Shown here: piece by piece, positions 1 through 6,786 of the stretch
Layout of the letters: every line of letters begins with the position of its first letter
How positions within the stretch are numbered: the first letter of the stretch is position 1
Origin: Nitrospirota bacterium
GTDB taxonomy: Bacteria; Nitrospirota; Thermodesulfovibrionia; Thermodesulfovibrionales; UBA6898
Direction: 5' to 3'
NCBI GenBank assembly: GCA_021787505.1
Contig: JAJYLU010000053.1
Span: forward strand, 1-8,756
DNA length: 8,756 nt
Translations under genes and position numbers: made by a program
The notes under the pieces: generated by a model
Database searches by the model: none
What the model saw: only the letters and a program-made list of their open reading frames with translations
What the model was told of the DNA's origin: nothing

Positions 1-233
1 TAAAGCATGTTGTCGCCGCCGTTGATCTGGCCCTCGATCGGCGCACCGACGGAGTCTGCTAGCGTCTGTGAGTCGGCGCCGGGGTATGTGGCCGAGACCG
101 TGACCTGCACGGGTGTTATCGTGGGGTATTGCTCCACCGGCAGGGCAGCCATTGCAACAAGGCCCGCAAGACATATGATTGTCGCTATGACAGTGGCGAA
201 TATCGGCCGCTCAATGAAGAACTTTGAGAACAC
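1..233 (-). CDS. RND efflux permease, HAE1 (AcrB/MexB) family, N-terminal fragment
   Basis: This is the start of an inner-membrane proton-driven multidrug or solvent exporter of the hydrophobe/amphiphile efflux-1 (HAE1) type. Only 77 codons lie in the window; the gene continues past position 1. The minus-strand translation begins VFSKFFIERPIFATVIA, the conserved start of AcrB/MexB proteins. It continues with a first membrane helix at about residues 9-29, then LPVEQYPTITPVQVTVSATY and PGADSQTLADSVGAPIEGQ, the start of the periplasmic pore domain. The start is a GTG at 233-231, inside the adaptor gene and overlapping its end by 23 bp, with a weak GGTGA just upstream. The overlap implies co-transcription and translational coupling with the adaptor. 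HAE1 family membership is very secure from this N-terminus. The transported substrate cannot be inferred. Confidence 0.93.
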   Translation of the reverse strand, partial: MFSKFFIERPIFATVIATIICLAGLVAMAALPVEQYPTITPVQVTVSATYPGADSQTLADSVGAPIEGQINGGDNML

Positions 234-1452
234 GCTTCACCTGTTCGCCGCCCTTTGCAGCCTCTTCTTTCTGCGATATGCCGTCGGCCCCTGGTCCCTT
301 CCCGGCATCATACGGCTTTACGGAGACTGTTATGCCGGGCCGGAGTGTGAGTCCTCCGTCGACCACTATCTGCTCGCCGCTGCGGAGTCCTTCGGATATG
401 AACCAGTCGTATCCGTGCCATTGACCGACCGCCACGGGTCGCTGCTCGACCTTACCGTCATTTCCGACGACCCAGACGAAGTGGCCCTTCGATCCCTGCT
501 GGACCGCACGCTGGGGCAGCAGGATCGCATTCGGCCGGATGGCGCCTTTCAAACGGGCACGGACGTATTGGTTAGGGCGCAGCAGGCCCTTTGGGTTCTC
601 GACAGTCGCGCGGAGGAGGAACGTGCCGGTCTGCGCACTGTAAGACGGCTCGGCAAAAGTTATCCGGCCGGAATGAGGGTAGACCGAGCCGTCTACGAGG
701 ATGATTTCGATCTCATAGTTTTCATCCCTGGGTGCGCGCAGCAGGCCCCGGCTTAGCTCGTCGCGGTATCTCTGCATCTCATTTTCGGAGATGCTGAAAT
801 TGACCCATATGGGCGAGAGCACTGCGACCGTAGTGAGAAGACTGTTCTGGGCGCTGATATAGGTGCCGTCGGTCTGTATTGCCGAACTGCTTACGCCGGT
901 CACGGGCGAGGTAATCGTCGTATAGGAGAGATTCAGCTTCGCTGTTTCGACCTCCGCCTTCGCCTGCTCAACTGCGGCAGCAGCAGACTGGTAGTGGCCT
1001 GTCGCATCGTCGAGGTCCTTCTGTGAAAGTGCGTTCTGTTCGGTAAGAGGTTTGGTACGCGCAAGGTTTAAACGGGCCATTTCGAGCGCCGCCTCCTGTT
1101 TTACAAGGGCTGCCCTTGCCTGGTCGAGCTGGACCTGGAAGGGTTTGGCGTCCATCAGAAAGAGCACCTGCCCCTCTTTAACCAGTGCTCCCTCGGTATA
1201 CATGCGTCTGTCGAGGAAGCCGCTTACCCGCGCCTGTATGTTGACGAGGTGCGAACTCTGTGTCTGCGCAACATATTCGAATGAGACGGGTACGTCCTTC
1301 TGTGCCACCTCCATTACTGTAACAATAGGCTGGGGGGGTGCAGCTGCCTTCTTTTCGCCTCCGCATGTCAGGAGGAGGAAAGACGCTGCTACGATGATGA
1401 CGGCTGTAAGAGCGTTTATTCCGGCTCTTTCGTGACGAGGTCTGTGCTCCAT
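211..1452 (-). CDS. RND efflux periplasmic adaptor (membrane fusion) lipoprotein, AcrA/MexA type
   Basis: Adaptor subunit that would bridge the adjacent RND permease to an outer-membrane channel. The product is 413 residues from the ATG at 1452, close to the usual AcrA/MexA length. A basic N-terminus (MEHRPRHERAG) and a hydrophobic stretch end in LLLTC, so Cys30 is a likely lipidation site, although Thr just before the Cys is less common than Gly or Ala. A split lipoyl domain lies at about 66-100 (VNIQARVSGFLDRR) and 175-208 (TTITSPVTGVSSSAIQTDGT). Between them is an alanine-rich helical hairpin at about 103-173 (coiled coil), and beta-barrel and membrane-proximal domains follow. ATG 1452 is preferred over the in-frame TTG at 1458 because GAGGGG at 1466-1461 lies 8 nt from the ATG but only 2 nt from the TTG. 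No outer-membrane TolC-like gene is in view; it may lie beyond the left edge or elsewhere. Confidence 0.93.
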   Translation of the reverse strand: MEHRPRHERAGINALTAVIIVAASFLLLTCGGEKKAAAPPQPIVTVMEVAQKDVPVSFEYVAQTQSSHLVNIQARVSGFLDRRMYTEGALVKEGQVLFLMDAKPFQVQLDQARAALVKQEAALEMARLNLARTKPLTEQNALSQKDLDDATGHYQSAAAAVEQAKAEVETAKLNLSYTTITSPVTGVSSSAIQTDGTYISAQNSLLTTVAVLSPIWVNFSISENEMQRYRDELSRGLLRAPRDENYEIEIILVDGSVYPHSGRITFAEPSYSAQTGTFLLRATVENPKGLLRPNQYVRARLKGAIRPNAILLPQRAVQQGSKGHFVWVVGNDGKVEQRPVAVGQWHGYDWFISEGLRSGEQIVVDGGLTLRPGITVSVKPYDAGKGPGADGISQKEEAAKGGEQVKRVLKVLH

Positions 1453-1460
1453 CGGCAAGT

Positions 1461-1466
1461 CCCCTC
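1461..1466 (-). promoter_or_regulatory. Ribosome binding site deciding the adaptor start
   Basis: On the minus strand this reads GAGGGG. It ends 8 nt before the ATG at 1452-1450 and only 2 nt before the longer in-frame TTG at 1458-1456. The spacing supports the ATG and therefore a protein two residues shorter than the longest reading. Confidence 0.6.
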
Positions 1467-1497
1467 TTTCAAAGCGCCCAACGGTACCCCTAAAAAA

Positions 1498-1526
1498 ATG
1501 CTACCAGCCTTTAAGAGGCATTGCAA
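1498..1526 (-). promoter_or_regulatory. Predicted sigma70-type promoter of the efflux operon
   Basis: On the minus strand, TTGCAA (1526-1521, 4 of 6 matches to TTGACA) is followed after exactly 17 bp by TAGCAT (1503-1498, 4 of 6 matches to TATAAT). TGG sits directly before the -10, matching the extended -10 pattern TGn. Transcription would start near 1491, giving a leader of about 40 nt that contains the GAGGGG ribosome binding site. The spacer contains the interrupted inverted repeat GCCT-N5-AGGC (1506-1518), a possible repressor or activator site. The motif match is good, but this is a prediction by eye. Confidence 0.5.
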
Positions 1527-1606
1527 TCGTTTTCTCGTATCCAGCCGCCAATTGGGATATTACCCACCGTTCAAAAAATCGGCATGGAATTTCATCCAAA
1601 AGAGCG

Positions 1607-1635
1607 ATATACTTCCTTTAGTATGAATATACTTC
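1607..1635. promoter_or_regulatory. Phased direct repeat ATATACTTC, possible operator
   Basis: The 9-mer ATATACTTC occurs at 1607-1615 and again at 1627-1635, exactly 20 bp apart (about two helical turns). The interval also contains GTAT (1621-1624), which pairs as an inverted repeat with ATAC on both sides (1609-1612 and 1629-1632). This mix of direct and inverted half-sites on one face of the helix is typical of regulator binding sites. It lies about 80-110 bp upstream of the predicted efflux promoter and about 190 bp upstream of glgP, so either operon could be the target. No regulator gene is in the window. Confidence 0.25.
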
Positions 1636-1773
1636 GTTAGAGACTATGGTCGCATGTCTCTTTACGCGCGGCGTTTATACCCGCGAAATGCCTCGATATC
1701 GTCTGAGACGGCACGCCTGCGGCAAACACGATCCGGGGCAGCATATTAATTAATTGGGATGGAAGACGCGTAT

Positions 1774-1792
1774 AGGGACGGGTTTCGTCCCT
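1774..1792 (+). promoter_or_regulatory. Leader hairpin just upstream of glgP
   Basis: AGGGACG (1774-1780), a 5-nt GGTTT loop, and CGTCCCT (1786-1792) form a perfect, GC-rich 7-bp stem. It ends 28 bp before the glgP ATG and about 12 nt before the ribosome binding site. The heptamer GAAGACG flanks it as a direct repeat at 1762-1768 and 1793-1799. There is no T run after the stem, so it is not a standard intrinsic terminator. It could be a 5' mRNA-stabilising or translation-modulating hairpin, or a protein binding site in DNA. The structure is plain in the sequence; the function is inference. Confidence 0.35.
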
Positions 1793-1820
1793 GAAGACGT
1801 CACTGGGGGAAGGGAATGAA

Positions 1821-4397
1821 ATGAAAAAAAAGCCTGTTCATAAGGTGGACCCGGGCGAGGTTGAGCTAAACGACAATGTCCGCAGCGGGCTAAGCCTCAA
1901 TGCCCTGTGGCAAGCCTACGTCGAAAATCTCATCTGCGTGCAGGGAAGAGGCGTGCCACAGATCGCCACGACGCACGACCGCTATATGGCTTTTGCCTAC
2001 ACTGTTCGTGACCGCATGGCGTTCAGGGGTGCGCACGCGCTTCATACATACTGGGGAAAGGATTTCAAGACCGTCTGTTACCTATCGGCGGAATTTCTGA
2101 TGGGCCCGCATCTCGGCAACAATCTCATCAACCTCGGCATCTATGACGAGGTGCGCGAGGCCCTCGGGACGGTCGGGTACGACATGGAAGAGCTTCTCGA
2201 ACAGGAGGAAGAACCCGGCCTCGGCAATGGTGGACTGGGACGCCTTGCAGCCTGTTACCTCGAATCCATGGCCACCCTCGAAATCCCAAGCATGGGATAT
2301 GGAATACGCTATGAGTTCGGCATCTTTGATCAGGAACTGCGCGGCGGCTGGCAGGTCGAAAAGACCGACAAGTGGCTTCGGTTCGGAAATCCCTGGGAAA
2401 TCGCCAGGCCGGAAATCGTTTTCGACGTGAAATTCGGCGGCTCTGCCGAGCATTATTCTGATGACCAGGGGCGATATTGCGTGCGTTGGGTGCCTCACCA
2501 TATTGTAAGGGGAGTCGCCTATGACACGCCGGTGCTCGGCTACAAGGTTGGAACCTGCAATATCCTCCGGCTCTGGAAGGCCGAGGCGACGGAATCCTTC
2601 GATCTCCAGGCCTTCAACCACGGCGACTACTACCGTGCAGTCGAGGACAAGGTAGTATCGGAAAATGTGACGAAGGTGCTCTACCCGAACGACGAACAGC
2701 TCCAAGGCAAGAATCTGCGGCTTGAACAGCAGTACTTCTTCGTCTCCTGTTCCCTGCAGGACATGATCCGTATCCATCTCCTGTCCGGTAAAAGCCTTGA
2801 CAGATTCCACGGGAGCTATGCAGTTCAGCTCAATGACACCCATCCATCAATAGCTGTCGCCGAACTCATGCGCCTGCTGGTGGACGATCACCGTATGGAC
2901 TGGGAAAAGGCATGGCGGATAACTGTGAACACCTTTGCCTACACAAACCACACCCTTCTGCCGGAGGCCCTCGAAAAATGGCCCCTTGAGTTATTCAGCG
3001 AACTTCTGCCCCGGCACGCAGAGATCATCTTCGAGATCAACAGGAGGTTCCTCGATACTGTGAGGATGACATATCCCGGCGATGAAGCGCGCGCAGCGCG
3101 GATGTCGTTGATAGACGAAACCGGCGGGCGTTCTGTCCGCATGGCCCACCTTGCGTGCGTGGGCAGTCATGCAGTGAACGGAGTTGCGGCGCTGCACACC
3201 GAGCTTCTCAAAGACACGGTCCTGCGGGATTTCTTCGAGTTCAGTCCCGAGAAATTCCGCAATAAGACGAACGGCGTAACGCCGAGGCGATGGCTGGTTC
3301 TGAGCAACCCGGGACTGACGCAGCTTATCAGCCGTAAGATCGGCACCGACTGGATCCGGGAGCTCGAGGAGTTAAGGAGGCTTGAGGAGTTTGCAGGCGA
3401 CGAAGGGTTCCGCGAAGAGTGGCGTCGGGTAAAGCTGGACAACAAGAAGAGGCTCGCCTCTCATATCAAAAAGGTGGCCGGCGTCGAGGTGGATCCCGAT
3501 ACCCTCTTCGACATGCAGGTAAAGCGAGTTCACGAGTACAAGCGCCAGCATCTCAATGTCCTTCACATCATCGCACTCTATGTCCGCATCAAGCTGGCCC
3601 CGAACATCGATGTCGTACCCCGGACATTTATCTTCGGGGGCAAGGCAGCGCCCGGCTATTTCATGGCGAAGCTGATTATCAGACTCATCACTGCAGTTGC
3701 GGATGTAATCAATAGTGACCCGGACGTTCGCGGGCGGCTGAAGGTCGTCTTTTTTCCCGACTTCAACGTAAAGAACGGGCAGAAAATATATCCTGCCGCT
3801 GACTTGTCGGAGCAGATCTCGACGGCCGGCAAAGAGGCGTCAGGGACGGGGAACATGAAGTTCGCCCTCAACGGGGCCCTCACCATAGGAACGCTTGACG
3901 GCGCTAACGTCGAGATAAGGGATGAGGTAGGTGCGGAAAATTTTTATCTCTTTGGGCTGACTGCAGCGCAGGTGGAAAAGGCGATATCCAGTGGGTACAG
4001 TTCGTCCGCAATCTACGCTTCGAACCAGCTGCTGAGAGAAGTAATCGAGCTTATGCGCGGCGGGCACTTTTCGCCTAAAGAGCCGGACCTTTTCAGGCCC
4101 CTTGTTGACACCCTCATGGATCATGACGAGTATCTGCTCTTTGCGGATTTCCAGTCCTATATAGACTGTCAGGACGAAGTCGGGAAGGCCTATCGCGACA
4201 GGGAGCGCTGGACGCGGATGTCCATACTGAATACCGCCCGGATGGGGAAATTCTCATCTGACAGGGCTATTAGAGAATACTGCGATGACATCTGGAAGGC
4301 GAAGCCGGTGAAGGTGGACATGACGGGGACCGTGGAGTGGAGTTTAAAGAAGAGGGGCCCTGGTGGGCCAAATCCCTGGGCTGAGAGAGGGCTATGA
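1821..4397 (+). CDS. glgP: Glycogen/alpha-glucan phosphorylase (GT35)
   Basis: Cytoplasmic, PLP-dependent enzyme that phosphorolyses the non-reducing ends of alpha-1,4-glucans to glucose-1-phosphate. The product is 858 residues, slightly longer than Escherichia coli GlgP and near animal phosphorylase length. Conserved blocks in order: YLSAEFLMG, the glycine-rich GLGNGGLGRLAACYLES (from residue 133), NDTHPSIAVAELMRLL (from 338), YTNHTLLPEALEKW with His377, KRVHEYKRQHLN with Lys568, Arg569 and Lys574, and EASGTGNMKFALNG with the PLP-binding Lys680. These numbers coincide with the classical rabbit muscle catalytic positions as I remember them. The whole catalytic set is intact, so the enzyme should be active. 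The ATG at 1821 has a strong purine-rich site (GGGGGAAGGGA, 1805-1815) 5 nt upstream. The stop overlaps the glgX start as ATGA. The preferred glucan cannot be told from sequence. Confidence 0.97.
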   Translation: MKKKPVHKVDPGEVELNDNVRSGLSLNALWQAYVENLICVQGRGVPQIATTHDRYMAFAYTVRDRMAFRGAHALHTYWGKDFKTVCYLSAEFLMGPHLGNNLINLGIYDEVREALGTVGYDMEELLEQEEEPGLGNGGLGRLAACYLESMATLEIPSMGYGIRYEFGIFDQELRGGWQVEKTDKWLRFGNPWEIARPEIVFDVKFGGSAEHYSDDQGRYCVRWVPHHIVRGVAYDTPVLGYKVGTCNILRLWKAEATESFDLQAFNHGDYYRAVEDKVVSENVTKVLYPNDEQLQGKNLRLEQQYFFVSCSLQDMIRIHLLSGKSLDRFHGSYAVQLNDTHPSIAVAELMRLLVDDHRMDWEKAWRITVNTFAYTNHTLLPEALEKWPLELFSELLPRHAEIIFEINRRFLDTVRMTYPGDEARAARMSLIDETGGRSVRMAHLACVGSHAVNGVAALHTELLKDTVLRDFFEFSPEKFRNKTNGVTPRRWLVLSNPGLTQLISRKIGTDWIRELEELRRLEEFAGDEGFREEWRRVKLDNKKRLASHIKKVAGVEVDPDTLFDMQVKRVHEYKRQHLNVLHIIALYVRIKLAPNIDVVPRTFIFGGKAAPGYFMAKLIIRLITAVADVINSDPDVRGRLKVVFFPDFNVKNGQKIYPAADLSEQISTAGKEASGTGNMKFALNGALTIGTLDGANVEIRDEVGAENFYLFGLTAAQVEKAISSGYSSSAIYASNQLLREVIELMRGGHFSPKEPDLFRPLVDTLMDHDEYLLFADFQSYIDCQDEVGKAYRDRERWTRMSILNTARMGKFSSDRAIREYCDDIWKAKPVKVDMTGTVEWSLKKRGPGGPNPWAERGL

Positions 4398-6472
4398 AAC
4401 AATACAAAATCAGTGCCGGACAGCGATTTCCCTTCGGGGTAACTGCTGATAAGCGGGGAACAAATTTTTCCATCTGGGGTCTTAGATCAACAGGTGCAGA
4501 ACTCTTACTATTTGAGAGTCCGCAGAGCCGCGAGCCATTTCAGGTGGTAAAGCTCGACCCGGTAGAGAACCGGACCTACTATTCATGGCATGTATACATC
4601 GAGGGATTGCCGCCCGGCATCCATTACGTATGGAGACTTGACGGCCCTGATGATACGCGTAAATCCGGGCTTCGGTTCGACAGACAAAAGGGGCTCATAG
4701 ACCCTACTGTCCGAGCTGTCAGCGATCTGCTTTGGGACCGGAAACTGGCGAGCAGGCCCGGAGACAACATCGCCTCATCGATGCGCGGTATTGTGGTCTC
4801 TGACGACGGATATGACTGGGAGGGGGACGAGCCGCTTAGCCGCGCGCCGGAGCAATCGGTCATCTACGAAATGCATGTGGGCGGATTTACGCGTCATTTC
4901 TCTTCAGGAGTAAAACATCCCGGCACCTTTTCAGGCGTAATCGAAAAAATCACTTACCTCAAGTCTCTCGGGATCACGGACGTCGAGCTGATGCCTGTAA
5001 TGGCCTTTGACGAACAGGATGTCGCCGAGGCTGCCAGGGCCAGGGGGCTCAGGAATTGTTGGGGCTACAGCACGCACAGTTTCTTCTCGCCGCACCCTGC
5101 TTACTGTGTATCGCCTGAAAAAGGGACACATGTGCGAGAGTTTCGCGACATGGTAAAGGCCCTTCACCGTGCCGGCATCGGGATAATAATGGACGTTGTC
5201 CTGAATCACACGGCGGAGGGCGGCGCTGACGGGCCGACGATCAATTTCAAGGGGCTCGGCAATGCGGGCTTTTACCACCTCGCTCCGGACGATCGCAGTA
5301 TCTATCTTGACTATACAGGCTGCGGCAACACGGTAAACTGCAACTTCCCTATAGTGACCGCATTCCTCATCGAGTGTCTTGAGTATTGGGTGAACGAGAT
5401 GCACGTGGACGGTTTCCGCTTCGATCTTGCGAGCGTCCTCGTAAGAGGCTATGAAGGGAAACCGCTCCATTATGCGCCTATGCCCTGGCATATCGAGCTC
5501 TCCGACGTCCTGGGGAATACGAGGCTGATCGCTGAGGCATGGGACGCCGGCGGGCTCTACCAGGTCGGAGATTTCCCCGGGTTCCGCTGGGCAGAGTGGA
5601 ACGGCAGATACAGAGATGTGATCAGGCGGTTCGTCCGCGGCGACCCCGGTCTGATCGGCGAGGCCGCTACAAGGCTTTCCGGTAGCAGCGACCTCTATGA
5701 ATCCGAGGGCAGACTGCCGGTGAACAGCATCAACTTCATCACCTGCCACGACGGTTTTACGCTCCGGGACCTCGTCAGTTATAACGTAAAACATAATGAG
5801 GCAAACGGTGAGGCAAACCGCGACGGCAGCGACGACAATGCAAGCTGGAACTGCGGGGTGGAAGGGGAATCCGACATCCCTGAAGTCCTGGCGATGAGAA
5901 GGAGACAGGCAAAGAATTTTGTGGCCATTCTTCTTTTGAGCCAGGGAGTGCCGATGATACTTTCGGGTGACGAAGTGTTCCGGACCCAGCTTGGCAATAA
6001 CAACTGTTATTGTCAGGACAACGAGATGAGCTGGCTCGACTGGAGGCTGATGGAGGAGAACGATGACATCTTTCGCTTTGTGACGAGGATGATCTCTTTT
6101 CGCAAACGACACCCCTCTCTCATGAGAAAGCAATTCCTGAGCGGACGGAGGGGCAGAGGCGGTCTCCAGGATGTCACGTGGCACGGCCTGAAGCTGAACG
6201 ATCCCCGATGGGGAGACCCCGCGGCGCAGGTTCTTGCCTATACCCTTGCCGGGACAGGCGAGACGGAAGAACAGCTCCACGTCATGCTCAACATGTCCGA
6301 CGGTCCCGTGCAGATGGAGCTGCCGACGGTCTCAGGGCGCAACTGGTATCGTGTCGTCGACACATCGCAGCCCTCGCCCGTCGATATCTTCGAAGTTGCG
6401 GATGAGCCGAAGGTCGAGGGAAATGCTTACAGCCTTGCCGCGAGGAGTGTGGCCGTGCTCGAGGGAAGATAA
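4394..6472 (+). CDS. glgX: Glycogen debranching enzyme GlgX (GH13 isoamylase type)
   Basis: Hydrolyses alpha-1,6 branch points, typically the short stubs left after phosphorylase trimming, so that GlgP can continue. The product has 692 residues, a little longer than E. coli GlgX and close to archaeal TreX. An N-terminal CBM48-like domain spans about 8-95 (FPFGVTADKRGTNFSIWG). The GH13 barrel begins near 155 (VIYEMHVGGFTRHF). The four GH13 regions are all present: DVVLNH (Asp267-His272), GFRFDLA with nucleophile Asp344, LIAEAWD with acid/base Glu381, and FITCHDGFTLRDLVSYN with Asp453. A VPMILSGDE motif and the C-terminal beta domain follow. The ATG overlaps the glgP stop by 4 bp (ATGA), so translation is probably coupled; AGAGGG at 4386-4391 lies only 2 nt before the start. 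The family covers isoamylase, TreX and GlgX; pairing with glgP favours GlgX. Confidence 0.96.
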   Translation: MKQYKISAGQRFPFGVTADKRGTNFSIWGLRSTGAELLLFESPQSREPFQVVKLDPVENRTYYSWHVYIEGLPPGIHYVWRLDGPDDTRKSGLRFDRQKGLIDPTVRAVSDLLWDRKLASRPGDNIASSMRGIVVSDDGYDWEGDEPLSRAPEQSVIYEMHVGGFTRHFSSGVKHPGTFSGVIEKITYLKSLGITDVELMPVMAFDEQDVAEAARARGLRNCWGYSTHSFFSPHPAYCVSPEKGTHVREFRDMVKALHRAGIGIIMDVVLNHTAEGGADGPTINFKGLGNAGFYHLAPDDRSIYLDYTGCGNTVNCNFPIVTAFLIECLEYWVNEMHVDGFRFDLASVLVRGYEGKPLHYAPMPWHIELSDVLGNTRLIAEAWDAGGLYQVGDFPGFRWAEWNGRYRDVIRRFVRGDPGLIGEAATRLSGSSDLYESEGRLPVNSINFITCHDGFTLRDLVSYNVKHNEANGEANRDGSDDNASWNCGVEGESDIPEVLAMRRRQAKNFVAILLLSQGVPMILSGDEVFRTQLGNNNCYCQDNEMSWLDWRLMEENDDIFRFVTRMISFRKRHPSLMRKQFLSGRRGRGGLQDVTWHGLKLNDPRWGDPAAQVLAYTLAGTGETEEQLHVMLNMSDGPVQMELPTVSGRNWYRVVDTSQPSPVDIFEVADEPKVEGNAYSLAARSVAVLEGR

Positions 6473-6483
6473 AGACTAATCCG

Positions 6484-6563
6484 ATAACTCCCCCATCCCC
6501 CTCTCAACTTAAGAGGGGTCTTATTCCTTCCCCCTGAGACAAAGGGAGGCTGGGAGGGGTTAT
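6484..6563. repeat. REP/MITE-like palindromic repeat
   Basis: An 80-bp C-rich then G-rich element with imperfect inverted ends. The left end reads ATAACTCCCCCATCC; the right end, reverse-complemented, reads ATAACCCCTCCCAGCC. It contains a perfect hairpin, CCCCTCT-N7-AGAGGGG (6498-6518), and a second imperfect one (CTTCCCCCT around GAGAC to AAAGGGAGG, about 6528-6549). Composition and organisation are unlike the flanking genes. From memory it resembles intergenic palindromic repeats, with CTTAAG between C-rich and G-rich arms, that recur many times in some Nitrospirota and Desulfobacterota genomes. Only one copy is in the window, so repetitiveness is inferred. Confidence 0.55.
6498..6530 (+). 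terminator. Possible intrinsic terminator after glgX
   Basis: The stem CCCCTCT (6498-6504) and AGAGGGG (6512-6518) with a 7-nt loop (CAACTTA) is followed on the plus strand by TCTTATTCCTT, T-rich but interrupted. It lies 26 bp after the glgX stop. It could terminate or attenuate the glgP-glgX transcript, or simply be part of the palindromic repeat that contains it. The broken T tract makes strong termination uncertain, and partial read-through into gpmA is possible. Confidence 0.4.
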
Positions 6564-6592
6564 GGGTGTTTCGACACACTGAGAGGACCAGG

Positions 6593-6600
6593 AAGGAGGA
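6593..6600 (+). promoter_or_regulatory. Strong ribosome binding site before a small ORF
   Basis: AAGGAGGA, a near-perfect Shine-Dalgarno sequence, ends 3 nt before the GTG at 6604; counted from the GGAGG core the gap is 4 nt. It is 170 bp upstream of gpmA, so it cannot serve that gene. It is the main evidence that the 60-codon ORF at 6604 is translated. Confidence 0.45.
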
Positions 6601-6603
6601 GCC

Positions 6604-6786
6604 GTGATTGCCGGAATCGCAGAAATGCCGGGGGAGGAGGCGCAGGGTGTCAATACCGTGGCCATCACCGCGATCCAGGCGCAGAGGAAGGAACCTGAAA
6701 CGTTAAAATCCTGTCTTTCACTTGCAGGAATGGCATATGATATTGTCGTGTATGGAGATAAGGAGGGTGAGTGGTGCATAGGTTAG
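6604..6786 (+). CDS. Possible small protein ahead of gpmA, unknown function
   Basis: A 60-residue reading frame with a GTG start and a near-perfect Shine-Dalgarno just before it. I do not recognise the product. It begins [18 protein letters not shown] and ends [16 protein letters not shown]. It is mildly acidic, has two cysteines, and has no clear membrane segment or signal peptide. Codon third positions in the first half are mostly G or C, as in the neighbouring genes, and become AT-richer later. Its TAG stop (6784-6786) lies inside the start of gpmA, so ribosomes ending here could reinitiate at the gpmA ribosome binding site. It could be a real small protein, a leader ORF controlling gpmA, a decayed gene, or chance. 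The dense AGG content of the region makes chance Shine-Dalgarno matches easier. Confidence 0.35.
   Translation: MIAGIAEMPGEEAQGVNTVAITAIQAQRKEPETLKSCLSLAGMAYDIVVYGDKEGEWCIG
6761..6767 (+). promoter_or_regulatory. Ribosome binding site deciding the gpmA start
   Basis: AGGAGGG lies upstream of two adjacent GTG codons. Counted from the end of AGGAGG (6766), the gap is 4 nt to GTG 6771 and 7 nt to GTG 6774. The longer gap is closer to optimal, so 6774 is preferred. The only effect is the presence or absence of one valine after the initiator. Confidence 0.6.

Larger units (their letters stand above)
1453..1820. other. Divergent intergenic region between efflux operon and glgP
   Basis: These 368 bp separate two divergent operons, and I see no convincing gene in them. 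The part nearest the efflux operon holds its predicted promoter. The middle (about 1600-1640) is AT-rich and carries the repeat ATATACTTC twice. The glgP-proximal part contains a CGTCT-G-AGACG inverted repeat (1700-1710), the palindrome ATTAATTAAT (1745-1754) and a leader hairpin (1774-1792). I could not find a plus-strand promoter for glgP with both boxes and good spacing. The best isolated -10-like strings are TATACT at 1608-1613 and 1628-1633 and TATTAA at 1744-1749, each without a convincing -35. An activator-dependent or alternative-sigma promoter is possible but not shown. Confidence 0.6.

Noticed and set aside
7..756. 249-codon plus-strand frame opposite the efflux genes
   Set aside because: Antisense to the clear RND adaptor and permease; the product resembles no family and has no ribosome binding site of note.
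1432..1626. 64-codon plus-strand frame in the divergent intergenic region
   Set aside because: It begins inside the adaptor gene on the opposite strand, crosses the predicted efflux promoter, has no Shine-Dalgarno, and has composition unlike the real genes.
1667..1685. CGCGG...CCGCG inverted repeat with 9-nt loop
   Set aside because: Only five pairs in a GC-rich context, easily expected by chance, and without associated boxes.
1816..1824. Mini-ORF ATG-AAA-TGA overlapping the glgP start
   Set aside because: The GAATGAAATGA context creates it by chance; the ribosome binding site spacing fits the glgP ATG at 1821 far better.
2082..2843. 253-codon minus-strand frame opposite glgP
   Set aside because: Shadow of glgP; its sequence is explained by the phosphorylase coding strand.
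4931..6280. Long 449-codon open frame on the minus strand opposite glgX
   Set aside because: It lies wholly inside glgX, whose GH13 motifs are unmistakable. The translation shows no recognisable domain. Long antisense frames are expected opposite GC-rich genes with strong codon bias.
6713..6741. Possible promoter inside the small ORF, with TATGAT at 6736-6741
   Set aside because: The -10-like box has no acceptable -35 at 16-18 bp spacing, so I do not call a gpmA promoter here.
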